Numbered from the stretch's first letter, positions 45,496 to 60,222 are shown. The stretch: 64,000 nucleotides of DNA from Rosa chinensis (GCF_002994745.2 NC_037093.1:45860384-45924383), one strand, 5' to 3'. Notes: generated by a model not told the origin, from the letters alone. Translations and numbers: made by a program.

Positions 45496-48436
45496 TTAGA
45501 GGTCATCAAAATTAATCATAGAGTCAGTAGACCAAAGAATTTCTCTGCCGTTTGTTGTTGAATCAGCATCCATACTGTAGTCTGGATCTTCTAAAGCTTT
45601 GTCCAAGGACTCTGCTAAATCTGCCTCCCATAAGCCCAACTTACAGACTCTCTTGTAAGTTCTATAACTCGTTGCTCTTAGGCCCTCTGAGACCATCTCC
45701 CTCAAGGATCCACCGATGATGGCTTCGTTACTCACAACGTCAAGGAAAGTTCCAGATAAACCAGGTTGCCAGAAAACAGCAATGGCACAACTCTTATCTA
45801 CGAACCGAACATCAAAGTCTTCAGAGAAAACATCATGTGACTTGTGCAACATGCTCTTCAGCATTCCAGCGGTCAACCCACTTCTAAATCCCCATAAGAA
45901 TACCAAATTATCACAGCTGATTTTTCTCATATTATTTCTCCAGATTCTGATATCCTCATTGATTGATTCCTGGGGAATGTCGGAGAAGGGATTGGATATG
46001 TTAGTGTACTCGTCAAGGGCTGGAGCTAATAGGTGATTGTTAGATAGCTTAGCATTCTCCGGAATTTTCAGAATGGTGCAGAGCTTCGCAAACAAATAAC
46101 ACATCTTCACGACATTATGCCTATGAATTTTGCCTTCATTTTCTGTAAATGACAACCACAAACATTGTATTTAGACATTTAGTAATAGAAGTTAGGCATT
46201 GCATCTGATGAAGTAAAAGATCATGACATGATGAAAAAATGAGGATAAGTCTTCCGAGTAGTGATTTTTTAAAGATTCAATCTCGCATGCTTGCATATAT
46301 CAAACACTTGTCAAACAAAATGTAGAACTTTTCTTCATTTTCTTCCTGTCCCATATCAGACCTTAATAAAACTATAAAATCTACCAGAGTAACAATCATG
46401 GGGCATTACTGTACGCTCTCTCACTCTCTGTGCTAAATGAAAACTAGGAAAATTGACTATACCTTGAGGTAAAGTCTCCAAATCAATAGGTGCAAAGTAA
46501 TGATTATTCAGGTAGGAAATAGCTGCAGGTATATTGGTCACCTTCCTTAAAGGGCCAATATTCTTCATCAGATGGTTGATGTCAAGTATGTGGGGAAAAA
46601 CCAAGCTCAAAGAGCCTGTGAACTCATCTACGTTAGCCGGCAGGGGAGAGAGAAATTTTGAATGAATAAACGTGAAATCTGCAGAAACCAAAATTGAAAT
46701 TTAAGTTGAGAAACTAAAGAAAGAGCAAGGTCAATTTAGGGGGATCAAAAGGTCATAGATATTTATTAAATAGAGATACACCATTAAGGGAATTGTGGGA
46801 GACAACAGGTTTCTGTGAAGCAGAAATCAAATCGATCACCTCTCGAAATCCACGAACCCTCTTGTTTTGTTCCTCCACAACGTTTTGAAGCTCTCTCTGT
46901 ATATTCGAACCAAAAATTAATTTACGCAAGCTTGATGTTGATGTGGCACAAACCAAAAATTAAAATTCTCTTCCTAACCTCAAACAAGTCCTTGTCCTCT
47001 TTAGAACTTGTCAAAACAACTCGAACAGACTGAGTACCTCCACCATTTGCTGGGATTATTAAAGGAACAAGTTCATCACTGAACTCTTTTAGCATCTGCA
47101 ACCAAAGACCAACAGCATTTAATGAAATACAACTCTGATAAAGTTTACCACCTCAAAACTAAAGGATTAAAACTATGTCCAAGCAATGTACCTCCAGTGC
47201 AAGCTGTACTTGACGCTCGCTGCAAACATCTATATTCATGCATGGTCTCGATCCATAAATTTCAGTCCCCATCACAAGTTTTCTCAAGGAACTCAGCAGA
47301 GCATCTGCAAAATGAAAAGTGAACAGAGTTTCTAATTATAAGATAAAATTGTGAAAGTAAAAGGAACAAGAATGGATCATAAACCTACAGCATTTTTTCT
47401 TACCATCTGTCCTTGAGCCTGATTTCTTGCACGCATTTTTCCAATGCTTAACTCGTGATTTAATTCTCTCAATAAAAATCGTATCAGCAACAGTATGCGT
47501 CAAGGAAGAATCTACTACATAGTTCCCGGGTGTCGGATTCCCTATCCGCACTTTAGCTGCAGATTCTTGTGCTTTAGACAAGTACGATATACCTGTCACA
47601 AGACAAAGAGATAAAGAACTCTCAAAACATCACCAAATAGATACAAATTCACTAAATCCCAAATTGAATACAACAAGCACTCATTGTTTTTGGTTGGTCT
47701 ACCCCAGTACAACTCCCAAAATTCACACGCAACAAATGCATCAGCAAGCACAAAGAGTGAATACAATTGCAACATAAATTTCGACAAGGCTCTATAGGTT
47801 GTTCATAACTTTTCTTATTTCTCCTAATCCCTAAACACATTAACTTGGTTTTGAAGTTTCAAACTTTGAATGAATGACATTCATATAGCAATGCTTACCA
47901 TCATATATGCAGGCATTAAAATCAAAACCTTCTTGAGCCATGTATGTCAAATGTGACGTTTGAACCGAAAAACTATAAGACGGCATCCCCACCTTCAGCT
48001 CATCTCTAGGGAACAATATAAAGTTATATCTGCACCAAACAGACACACATTTTCATCCATGTACAAACATACGCATACGTATTCGTATGTAACAGGTATA
48101 GTAGAAGCAATAAAGTACTAACGGGTGAGCGGTGAGCTTGGTGGCTCTAAGACTGAAAGGGCAGGCAGCGAACTGAAGCACCTGGAAACGCTCCGCCGCG
48201 TACTTCGCCTTCAAATACGCCGTGTCGTTCGTATCGAACGGCAGCGCCCGGTGCCAGCCCGCAGAAAACGACCCCGTTTTCTGCAGCGACACGGCCACAA
48301 AGTCCGACCTAGCCAGGTCGTCCTTGAACTCCTCCACCGCCTCCGAAAAATTCGCCTTCGTCACCTCCTTCACCGCCCATTTCTTCCCCGCCTTGGCGCT
48401 CGTGCAGAGCAAACGCCGCCGTATCAGAGTCGCCAT
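45496..48436 (-). CDS. PARN-like / CAF1-family protein with altered active site
   Basis: Eight exons: 48436-48123, 48029-47899, 47592-47404, 47304-47192, 47095-46979, 46896-46782, 46678-46463 and 46142-45496, joining to 613 residues. The fold is that of poly(A)-specific ribonuclease: SDFVAVSLQKTGSFS (first motif), PYNFILFPRDELKVGMPSYSF, QEGFDFNACIYDG, KPVVSHNSLNDFTFIHSKF and the C-terminal FWQPGLSGTFLDVV. Active PARN has Asp-X-Glu in the first motif; here it is Ser-X-Gln. The last motif also lacks its Asp. So deadenylase activity is doubtful, though a plant clade related to AHG2/PARN shows this kind of divergence. The basic, Arg/Ser-rich first 25 residues (MATLIRRRLLCTSAKAG) resemble a mitochondrial presequence. 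It is divergent with the DnaJ gene. Confidence 0.9.
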
Positions 48437-48800
48437 GGCTTCAGCTCCAGAGAGTGGAGAAACGCTTTCATTGACAAAACAATGGGCCTGGGCTTACTGT
48501 GGTTAGGCCCAAGCGAGAAAAAGAAGCGGTGGCTTAGTTTGGGCCCGGGTAATAATAATATTAATATTAATAAAGCTGGCACGTGACACGTGTGCGTAGT
48601 AGGCTCGTTAACACCCCCAATTCGCAATCGATTAGGGCATTGGGAGCTTTATATATGTAAACCACGAGAAAACCTGGGACGAGCTGAGCGACGGCGACCC
48701 CCATTCAACTCCGTTACAGCTTTGATCCTCGTCCAAGACTCCACCTTTTCCGCTCTAGACTCCGTCACCTTCATCGCCTTCGTCTTCGCAGCTCGAGGTT
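48437..48800. promoter_or_regulatory. Compact bidirectional promoter with two adjacent G-boxes
   Basis: It lies between the PARN-like ATG (48436, minus) and the DnaJ leader (plus). Two CACGTG palindromes (48590-48595 and 48597-48602) are separated by one base, each preceded by AC or GC as in ABRE/G-box elements. GGCCCA-type site II words lie at about 48481-48547 (AGGCCCAAGC, TTGGGCCCGG). A TATA-like TTTATATAT at 48648-48656 suits the plus-strand gene. The element spacing is seen; bZIP or TCP binding is inferred. Confidence 0.6.
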
Positions 48801-49272
48801 AGGGTTTTGGTCTTTCTAGACGTTTTTTTTTTTTGCTCTCTATTTCTGGATGAATGGCTCTGTTGTGTTTGTTCATCTATTGGTTCTTGTATAAAGTTCG
48901 AGTCTTGTGAGAGGTTTTGAGTTTGTTTCAAGTATGAGTTTCGTTTTCGTTTTTTCATGTTTGGATGATTATATAATGAAAATGATTTTGTTCCATATAT
49001 TTGGGGAACTGTTGAGTAGTTCATATTGGTTGGTTTTGATTAGATTTTATCTGGAAAAAGGACTACTTTTTGTGTGTGATAAAGTAGGTTTGGTTGCTTT
49101 ATTTTGATCATGTTGAGTTGTTTTGGCTTTTGGTTCTGTATATTTAGAGGTGTTCTGATTGAAGATTGATTGTCAATGCAGTGTGGAGGTTGTTTTGAGT
49201 TGTGTTGAAGAGGGTTCTGAAGCTCATCGAAGCTTTTGAATTTCGGCAGTGTTGGTTTTTATTACAGACGTT

Positions 49273-51243
49273 ATGGGTGTCGAAAGCAAGCTTCGTTTGA
49301 TTACGTATTCGGAAGAGATAGTAGATGGGCAACCGATCTATGTTTCTTCAAACGGCCTTCCTGTGAAGGCTGTGGGGAAAGAACCGGCTGGGCATTCTTT
49401 CCATGCGGTGGCTCTTAAGTTCCGTGGTTGGGTAGAGGAAGTTGCGAGTGCTGACGAGCCGAAGGCAGTTGATGGCAAGGAGCAGACTTCGCTGCCGACG
49501 TTTGATTCGTATAGCAGCAGCAAAGGTAAAAAGAAGTCGGGTGGTGAAGGGAAACAACAGGATCACTATGCATTGCTAGGTTTGAGTCATTTAAGGTATC
49601 TCGCCACTGAGGAGCAGATAAGGAAAAGCTACCGTGAGACTGCCTTGAAATATCATCCTGACAAGCAGGCTTCGCTTCTGCTTGCTGAGGAAAGTGAAGC
49701 TGCCAAGGAGACAAAGAAGGATGAGATAGAGACCCACTTCAAGTCCATTCAAGAAGCGTATGAGGTCTTAATTGATTCTGTGAAGAGAAGAATCTACGAC
49801 TCCACTGATGAGTTTGATGATGAGATCCCCACTGAATGTGCCCCACAGGATTTTTTCAAGGTGTTTGGTCCTGCTTTTATGAGGAATGGGCGGTGGTCAG
49901 TTAACCAACCAATCCCATTTTTAGGTGATGAGAATACTTCATTGAAGGAAGTAGATGATTTTTATAATTTCTGGTACACCTTCAAGAGCTGGAGGGAGTT
50001 CCCCCATGAGGAGGAGTTTGATCTTGAGCAAGCTGAATCTCGTGATCATAAGAGGTGGATGGAGAGGCAAAATGCAAAACTTACAGAAAAGGCTAGAAAG
50101 GAGGAGTATGCAAGGATACGTACTCTTGTTGACAATGCCTATAAAAGAGACCCTAGAATCGTGAAGAGAAAGGAAGCAGAGAAAGCTGAGAAGCAGAAGA
50201 AAAAGCAGGCCAAGTATTTGGCCAAGAAATTACAGGAGGAGGAAGCAGCCAGGGCAGCTGAAGAGGAGAAGCAACGGAAAGAGGAGGAGGAGAAGCGAGC
50301 TGCAGAAGCAGCATCACAGCAGAAGAAACTAAGAGAGAAAGAGAAGAAACTGTTGCGCAAGGAGCGGAGTCGTCTGCGAACACTTTCTGGGCCTGTTATA
50401 TCGCAGCGTGTGCTCAATCTTGCTGAGGATGATGTGGAAAGCCTTTGTATGTCTCTTAATATTGAGCAGATTAGGAATATATGTGACAGGATGGAGGGCA
50501 AAGAGGGGGTAGAGCGAGCAAAAGTTCTTAGAGGTGCACATGGTGGAGATAACAATGATGTAGAGGGAAAGAAAGAAGAGGAGAAGAAAACTCCACAACA
50601 GAATGGTTCTGTGGTGAGTAATGGTACCGTTCTGTTAAGTAGCTATGAGAAGAAGGAGAAACCGTGGAGCAAAGAAGAGATTGAGCTTTTGAGAAAAGCA
50701 ATGGTGAAATTTCCAAAAGGAACATCTCGAAGGTGGGAAGTTGTATCAGATTTCATTGGTACTGGAAGATCTGTGGAAGAAATTCTGAAGGCAACTAAAA
50801 CAGTTCTCCTCCAGAAACCTGATTCTAGCAAAGCTTTTGATTCTTTTCTTGAAAAGAGGAAACCTGCACCATCTATTGACTCACCACTTACAACTAGAGT
50901 GGAAGTAGAAGGGGTATCATTGACTCCTCAGGAAACTGAAAACAGTGCTGACAAGAGTGCCAAGGCAGAAGATAAGTCTGGAGAGTCGTCAAGTGGAAGT
51001 GCAAAAGAGCAGAGTCCTAATGATCCAAATGCTGCAAATGGAGTATCCTCGAGTTCAGAGCAAGATGTGTGGTCAGCTGTACAAGAAAGGGCACTAGTTC
51101 AGGCCCTGAAAACCTTTCCAAAGGAAGCCAGTCAGCGGTGGGAGAGAGTTGCTGCTGCTGTTCCTGGGAAAAGTGTGAACCAATGCAAGAAGAAGTTTTC
51201 ATTGCTGAAGGAGAGCTTCAGAAACAAGAAGAGCTCTGCATAA
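49273..51243 (+). CDS. Zuotin-type J-domain protein with two SANT/Myb domains (DNAJC2/ZRF1/GlsA family)
   Basis: A single coding exon of 656 residues, starting at MGVESKLRLITYSEEI, the family's usual N-terminus. The frame is open upstream but has no earlier ATG. The J domain (about residues 97-180) has YRETALKYHPDKQ with the HPD needed to stimulate Hsp70. The zuotin homology region follows (DFFKVFGPAFMRNGRWS), then a very charged coiled coil (about 260-370). Two SANT domains are near the C-terminus (KPWSKEEIELLRKAMVKFP; DVWSAVQERALVQALKTFP). The family acts as a ribosome-associated chaperone and as a chromatin factor at H2A-ubiquitin sites. In Arabidopsis, related GlsA proteins affect cell division. 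A 5'-untranslated intron from about 48800 to 49180 (GAG|GTTAGG to TGCAG|TGTGG) is likely. Confidence 0.95.
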   Translation: MGVESKLRLITYSEEIVDGQPIYVSSNGLPVKAVGKEPAGHSFHAVALKFRGWVEEVASADEPKAVDGKEQTSLPTFDSYSSSKGKKKSGGEGKQQDHYALLGLSHLRYLATEEQIRKSYRETALKYHPDKQASLLLAEESEAAKETKKDEIETHFKSIQEAYEVLIDSVKRRIYDSTDEFDDEIPTECAPQDFFKVFGPAFMRNGRWSVNQPIPFLGDENTSLKEVDDFYNFWYTFKSWREFPHEEEFDLEQAESRDHKRWMERQNAKLTEKARKEEYARIRTLVDNAYKRDPRIVKRKEAEKAEKQKKKQAKYLAKKLQEEEAARAAEEEKQRKEEEEKRAAEAASQQKKLREKEKKLLRKERSRLRTLSGPVISQRVLNLAEDDVESLCMSLNIEQIRNICDRMEGKEGVERAKVLRGAHGGDNNDVEGKKEEEKKTPQQNGSVVSNGTVLLSSYEKKEKPWSKEEIELLRKAMVKFPKGTSRRWEVVSDFIGTGRSVEEILKATKTVLLQKPDSSKAFDSFLEKRKPAPSIDSPLTTRVEVEGVSLTPQETENSADKSAKAEDKSGESSSGSAKEQSPNDPNAANGVSSSSEQDVWSAVQERALVQALKTFPKEASQRWERVAAAVPGKSVNQCKKKFSLLKESFRNKKSSA

Positions 51244-51947
51244 TTTACTGGGATTTTCTTGATGATGATGCAGATTACTAAGATGCATGGGGAAATCGTT
51301 TAGAGTATCTCACACATCTAATTCTTTCTAGGCAGAGATCTTTCAAGCTTTATTTTAGGTGAAGATTGAGAGCACTACTGGTTCTGGTTTCTGCCGTCTG
51401 GATTTTGCCATACTAATAGCTATTTGGAAGAGGGATTATGTTTTGTATTATTTTTCATAGCATGTTTTATTTACTGTATTCGGGGTTCACTGCATTGCGA
51501 GATCTGAGATCTCAAGATGCATGAATATAGGAAGAGCATTATGATGAGATTAGCCGAGGTTTCGTTTTAGGGATGGAGAAATCTCATTAGCATGATTTTA
51601 TTGATAACCAGATTTATATATTTACTTCAACTCAAATGTTGTCAAGTGTCTTGGGTGCATATGGGTTATGGATTTCAATTCCCATCCTTTTCCTTATACA
51701 TCGATGGAGCCACCAGTTCTCAGATCATATGCTCGGGATAATACTGGATGGCTCAAAGCAGCCAAAAGTAATGCAACCACAACTCCCAATTAAGTAATGC
51801 AAATATTCAGCTCGTAGTAAAACAGAGAGTTTGAAGTTATTGAAATCAAGGACTGTTCCTTTTCATCATATTATTTCCTTGTTCTATGAATCATACAAGG
51901 TAGGCAATAAATAGCAGCACTGCTCTGTTTCTCCGAATTTGTTCTTC
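51244..51947. other. Convergent 3' flanks of DnaJ and carboxypeptidase genes
   Basis: 704 bp without a further gene. It should include the 3' untranslated regions of both neighbours. No transposon ends or RNA genes are seen. Confidence 0.6.
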
Positions 51948-55211
<3,264 letters not shown>

Positions 55212-55239
55212 GTCTAAAGTGTTACACGGCTATATCAAA

Positions 55240-55300
55240 GACTGTAACACAAGAATATATATATATTTATAGACGCAGAGATTATTACTCTGCAAGTTGC
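55240..55300 (-). promoter_or_regulatory. TATA-rich core promoter of the carboxypeptidase gene
   Basis: An alternating AT stretch with TATATATA and TATTTATAG lies at about 55253-55272, 40-60 bp upstream of the ATG on the minus strand. It is a plausible TATA box, but the short distance to the ATG would leave a very short leader. Confidence 0.35.
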
Positions 55301-55810
55301 TGATTTTCGTTGCTTCCAAGCCAAGAGATAAACTGAGCTCTCAACTTGGGAAGAAGAACCTGACAGGAAAATGGAGGAGTGGGAAAACAGTCATGTAGAT
55401 GATTCTAAGGACCAATTGTTACACGACAACGTGTTTGAGTTTGAGTCTAAGCCAACGTGTTGAGGCAACTGAAGGAGAAAACTACCCCAGTAAAATTTGG
55501 GGTCCATTGCTGTCTTTGGTAAAAAGGATTAATTCGCACACGAAATGTGTGTGATGATGATGCAGTTGGAACAAGATTTTCATTATTATTATTTTTTTTT
55601 CAAGAAGAAAATAGACCATTTGGTTTGATAAGATCATAAGACCAAGACTTTTGATTAAATTTGACTAGTTCAGCATGAAATCAATGGGATTAACATTAGT
55701 AACTCTGCGAAATAATTAAACATATGGAATAAAAAATAACAAATTACATATAAGTTATTGACAAAAGATGACTTAACAAATAAATCCATTAAAGATTGAA
55801 TTAAACATAT
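55301..55810. other. Upstream region of the carboxypeptidase gene
   Basis: AT-rich non-coding sequence with a T-run at about 55589-55602. Apart from promoter sequence I see nothing specific. Confidence 0.5.
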
Positions 55811-56030
55811 AAGGACTAAATCTTACAAATAAGGACAATGTGCTCTCCACTTGCCACATGTCATGAGTTAATTTACTTTTTTATCCTTAACTACTTCTTT
55901 TGACTTATAATCTCTTTATAAGGATTAAATCTTACAAATAAGGACAATTTGCTCTCCACTTGCCACATGTCATAATTTAATTTATTTTTTTATCTTTAAC
56001 TACTTCTTTTGACTTTTAATCCCTTTATGT
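55811..56030. repeat. Tandem duplication of 109 bp
   Basis: Copies start at 55811 (AAGGACTAAATCTTACAAAT) and 55920 (AAGGATTAAATCTTACAAAT). Each contains CTCCACTTGCCACATGTCAT and a T-rich end. It is followed to 56180 by T-runs and imperfect repeats of TTTATGTTACT. Confidence 0.9.
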
Positions 56031-56179
56031 TACTTTTCTTTTTTCTGAGAAATCAATTTATGTTATTTTTTTTTCTCAGAATAATCCTTTTTTTTTTTTT
56101 TTTTTTTTTCTGAGAACAATCGGTTTATGTTACTCTTTTTTTCTTAAGAATATCCCTTTATGTTACTTCACAAAACCTC

Positions 56180-56905
56180 ACTCTCCTACTACTCTGCACT
56201 CGTCAAATCCTACTACTGCACTCATACTCGTCAAGTTCTGCTACTGCACTTGTACTCGTGTTCTGCTACTGCACTCGTGATCGCCTAATCCTGCTACTGC
56301 ACTCGTCCAATCCTACTACTGCACTCATACTCATCCAGTTCTGCTACTGCACTTGTACTCGTGTTCTGCTACTGCACTCGTGATCGCCTAATCCTGCTAC
56401 TGCACTCGTGATCGTCCAGTTCTGCTATTGCACTTGGACTCGTGTTCTGCTACTGCACTCGTGATCGCCTAATCCTGCTACTGCACTCACTGCACTCATA
56501 CTCGTCCAGTTCTGCTACTGCACTAGGACTCGTGTTCTGCTACTGCACTCGTGATCACCTAATCTTGCTACTACACTCGTCCAATCCTGCTACTGCACTC
56601 ATACTCGTCCAGTTTTGCTACTCGTGTTCTGCTACTGCACTCGTCCAATCCTACTACTGCACTCATACTCGTCCAGTTCTGCTACTGCACTTGGACTCGC
56701 CTAATCCTGCAACTGCACTCATCCAATCCTGCTACTGCACTCGCTACAGTTATACTCGTCCAGTTCTGCTAATGCATTTGTACTCGTGTTGCTACTGCAC
56801 TCGTCATCGCCTAATCCTGCTACTGCACTTGTCATCACCTAATCCTGCTACTGCACTCCTACTCATCTAGTTCTGTTATTGCACTTATACTCATGTTCTG
56901 CTACA
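56180..56905. repeat. Minisatellite of TGCTACTGCACTCG-type units
   Basis: About 700 bp are built from short units such as CTGCTACTGCACTCGT combined with GATCGCCTAATC, CCAATC or ACTCGTCCAGTT. Higher-order blocks repeat several times (for example GTTCTGCTACTGCACTCGTG, four or more times). It has a long open frame of Leu/Tyr/Cys-rich sequence, which is a by-product of the repeat and not a gene. Confidence 0.9.
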
Positions 56906-57214
56906 TTTTCTTTTTCTTAATAACAATTTTGCATGTGGTATCCAAGAGCTTAATAATAGTTTTTAGTTTGCCAAATGAAGTAGCAATGGGAGCAGACACG
57001 CACAATGATACATAAAAACAGATAAAACTCGGTTCACCAAACAATAGCTAGTCATTGATCTTATGTAATATCCAGCTACGATTTTTGCAACGGAAATAAA
57101 TCCACCATAGTTACTAATACTAGGACAAATTACTGCAACGAAATCACGAATTGAAAAATCTCAAACAAGCACAAAGCCAAATCACTAACTACTAAATATG
57201 TCCTTGGTTCAATA
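56906..57214. other. Spacer between two minisatellites
   Basis: AT-rich sequence without a recognisable feature. Confidence 0.5.
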
Positions 57215-57440
57215 GCAGCTTCAGTAACAGTAGCAGTAATAGTAGCACGAGCAGAAGAGTAGCAGGAGCAGTAATAGTAGCACGAGCAGGAGAGTAGCAG
57301 TAGCAAGAGCAAGAGCAGGAACATGAGCAGTAGCAGTAATAGTAGCACGAGAATAGTAGTAGCAGCAGCAAGAGCACGAGAATAGCAGTAGCAGTACCAA
57401 GAGCAGGAGCATGAGCATGAACATGAGCAGGAACAGTAGC
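57215..57440. repeat. Minisatellite of AGCAGTAGCA-type units
   Basis: Imperfect repeats of AGCAGTAGCAGTAATAGTAG and ACGAGCAGGAG, about 225 bp. The core GCAGTAGCA is the inverse of the TGCTACTGC core of the array at 56180-56905, so the two arrays are partly complementary, with about 300 bp between them. Confidence 0.9.
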
Positions 57441-57578
57441 AATTAGATCAATTTAATTTGAACAGTAGCAGATCATATATTGACAGTAGCCAATCAATCT
57501 AACTGCTCTACCAAATATTAACATTTGGCATAATGCGCAAACAATTACGAAACACTAGTGTGAATAACTCATAAAATA

Positions 57579-58206
57579 CTAATATCTAGTGACCTTCAAG
57601 CTGGCCAATCTATGCTGAAGGTGGCTTTGGAAACTCTTCTCCCTAGATTCAATTAATCCAACACCTGAAGTGCACTTGTGACGTTGGTTCAAAAAAGCAT
57701 CTTCAAGGTCTGCCAACAAATCATCCCCTCCACAATTGTCACCTTCATCTTGCAACAACACACATCTCAAAATCAACATTCTCAAAACCAAACAAAACAA
57801 CACGACACCAATAAACATAACTCAAAACAGATAAAAACCCATAAAATTAAAGCACACATCTTAACTCTAAAATTTCAAATCTTCACTAAACACCAAAACC
57901 GAAAACGACCCAGACCACCAAATTCATCGACAAAACCCACCCCAGATCAGAAATTGACAAGAACCCACGAACCAAAACCCAAAAACCAACCTCCAAACCA
58001 AAACCCACAACCTAAAACGCAGAAATTGAAAGGAAAATCATACCAAACTGTCAGCAGGGTCGGGATTGAGAACCTAGGGGGTGTGGTAGATCGAGGAAAC
58101 GAGGTCGAAGAGGTGAGGAGGGAGAGGAGGTCGCGGGAGTGAGGTTGAGAGCAAAGATCAGAGACTTGATCTTGGTAATAAGGTCGAGGCTGTCCAACTG
58201 AGCCAT
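57579..58206 (-). CDS. Possible small two-exon gene or gene fragment
   Basis: On the minus strand, an ATG at 58206 starts MAQLDSLDLITKIKSLIFAL, with a tidy upstream pyrimidine block. A splice-acceptor-like TTGCAAG near 57750 precedes a frame reading DEGDNCGGDDLLADLEDAFL, then HKCTSGVGLIESREKSFQSH, and stopping at 57579. The second segment has protein-like composition and helical character, but I do not recognise the family. I cannot connect the two segments with confidence, because the first frame ends at a stop near 58050 unless a donor lies before it. It may be a pseudogene. Confidence 0.3.
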
Positions 58207-58778
58207 AACCTTGGCTAGAGACTGTCCTTTAAACGGTCCCTTACTTCTCTTTTTTTTTTTTTTAAACTCTAGCGTTTTGGTCCTTTTCCGTTTTTGGATA
58301 TTGAATATTGGGTCAGTGGCAATGACCGTAAATTGTGATGAAACTCTAGTATTTTGGTCATTTTCAATTAAGATTGAGAGTCAGGCTTATATCATTTGGC
58401 TTTTGGGCCTGGGCTCATGTCCTTATTTGTATAAAAAAAATTTACAGTGAGTTTTCTGTGTTTATATCTTTGGTCATGTGCTACTATGTAATTTTCTAAA
58501 AAAAAAAACCAAGCAGTTAATGATGTAATGTTTGCCGAGTAATAAACAATCGCATGAGTGATGCACCAATACTAATGGATAATTTATGGTCTTAAGGTAC
58601 GTGTTAATGTTATTGGTTCACATAACATGTATAAGTTGTTGATTGATTCTCTTAATTTAATTTTTTTTCACCCTCACTAAGTTTGAGTGATATTATTAGT
58701 CCAGACCACCACATGACAATGTCACGTGATAGTCCGGAACTATAGAATAATTTTTTTTAAAAAAAAAACAACAATAGA
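58207..58778. other. Intergenic stretch left of the small MULE
   Basis: AT-rich with homopolymer T and A runs (for example 58250-58263). No gene or transposon end is seen. Confidence 0.5.
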
Positions 58779-59150
58779 ATAATTATTGGGGAAATGATCA
58801 TTTACCCAATTTCAGCTTAAAAATTGCCCACTTGCCCGACTAAGAGTTTAAAAACCCAATTTACCCAAAACACTCTAAGGGATTATTTCCCTATTACCCA
58901 ATTAATTCTTTTTTTATTCTTTTTATTTATTTTTGGGACTTTTTTGCCCTCTCCTTCTTTCTCACTTAGAGAGAGAAGTCATTGGATACCTTGCTGGACT
59001 CCGGTGACTAGTGGCCGGCCGCGGACTCCTGTGACCGGTGACCAGAATTCGGCGACCTGTGACTGGAATCCGGCGACTGGTGACCGGAATCCGATGACCG
59101 GAATCCGACGACCGGAATCCGACGACCGGTCCCTAATAATACTCAGTAAC

Positions 59151-59573
59151 CATATTATTGCCCCCCAGTAATCATATTATTGCCCCCCAATAATCATATT
59201 ATTGCCTCCCAAAAATCATATTATTGCCTCCAATAATCCTATTATTGTCGTCCAGTGAATTGTATGAACTCCCAAAACCAAAATGAATACACTACAGGCA
59301 CAATTGATCAATTTATAATCATATTATTGGCTCCCAATAATCATATTAGTGCCTCCCAATAATCATATTATTGCCCCACAATACAAAGTCCAATGTCTCT
59401 ACTGCCTCCCAATAGACCACCAAAAATGCACCATTTTGTAGGATTCACAGATAATTTGACTTTAATACAGAGAAAACAACAGGTAATTTATCAAAACACC
59501 ACACTATAGTGATCCATGTCCCTCGTATCAAAGTCTACTGGTGGCCAATAATGTGTCTACTGCCCCCCAGTAG
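59151..59573. repeat. Array of CATATTATTGCCCCCCAATAAT units
   Basis: Units of 21-23 bp are head to tail at 59151-59172, 59173-59194, 59195-59216, 59217-59237 and 59238-59260. Further copies lie at about 59315-59380 and 59403-59420, and an inverted pair at 59535-59573. The unit is the same motif that is dispersed in the MULE at 27.4-33.6 kb. Confidence 0.9.
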
Positions 59574-60133
59574 ACCATCAAACAAACCCCACAGTTACAT
59601 TGCAATCTCAGGATACAGAAAAAAAAAAAAAAAAATGCTCTGGGCACCCATCAACGTGTGAGGCCGGCTGTTTTTTTCACCGGTGCTTCCCTACGGCGGG
59701 TTGGGGTCTCTTTGTTTCGGGTTGGGCTTCCCCTGTGGACACCCATGCTTCTCCAGCCTGATTCCGGCACGATTTCGACCGGAATCTTCTCCAGTCTCTC
59801 ACCTGCAGCCCTTCTCCGACCGGTCCCAGCCCCAACGCAGCCCATCTCCAGTCGCTCACCTGCAGCCCATCACCGCATCGCATCTCCGACCGGTCCCATC
59901 TCCGCCTTCGTCTTCCCCAGGTCCTCTTCTCCAGTCTCTCACCTGCAGCCCATCTCCGACCGGCCTCAGATCGGTGATCCGTGATTGAGGATGGTCGGCA
60001 CCAGACCAGTGATCGGCACCAAAACGGTGTTCGGTGATTGGCAGAGGTCGACGAAGATGGGGCTTGGGATGTGCTAGCCGGCGCCGAGATCGAGGTCGAC
60101 AAAGAAGGTGTTGAAGGCGTGGTCGCCACTGCC

Positions 60134-60138
<5 letters not shown>

Positions 60139-60219
<81 letters not shown>
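60139..60219. repeat. GA dinucleotide microsatellite, about 40 units
   Basis: An uninterrupted (GA)n run of about 81 bp inside the small MULE. Confidence 0.95.

Positions 60220-60222
<3 letters not shown>

Noticed and set aside
56442..56870. Cys/Tyr/Leu-rich open frame of about 140 codons
   Set aside because: It follows the TGCTACTGC minisatellite period and has no independent protein character.
57130..57442. Leu-rich frames on the minus strand resembling a membrane protein
   Set aside because: They arise from the AGCAGTAGCA repeat read in several frames and are not coding.
59151..59260. CRISPR-like array of regular repeats
   Set aside because: The units are head to tail with no unique spacers, in a plant nuclear transposon.
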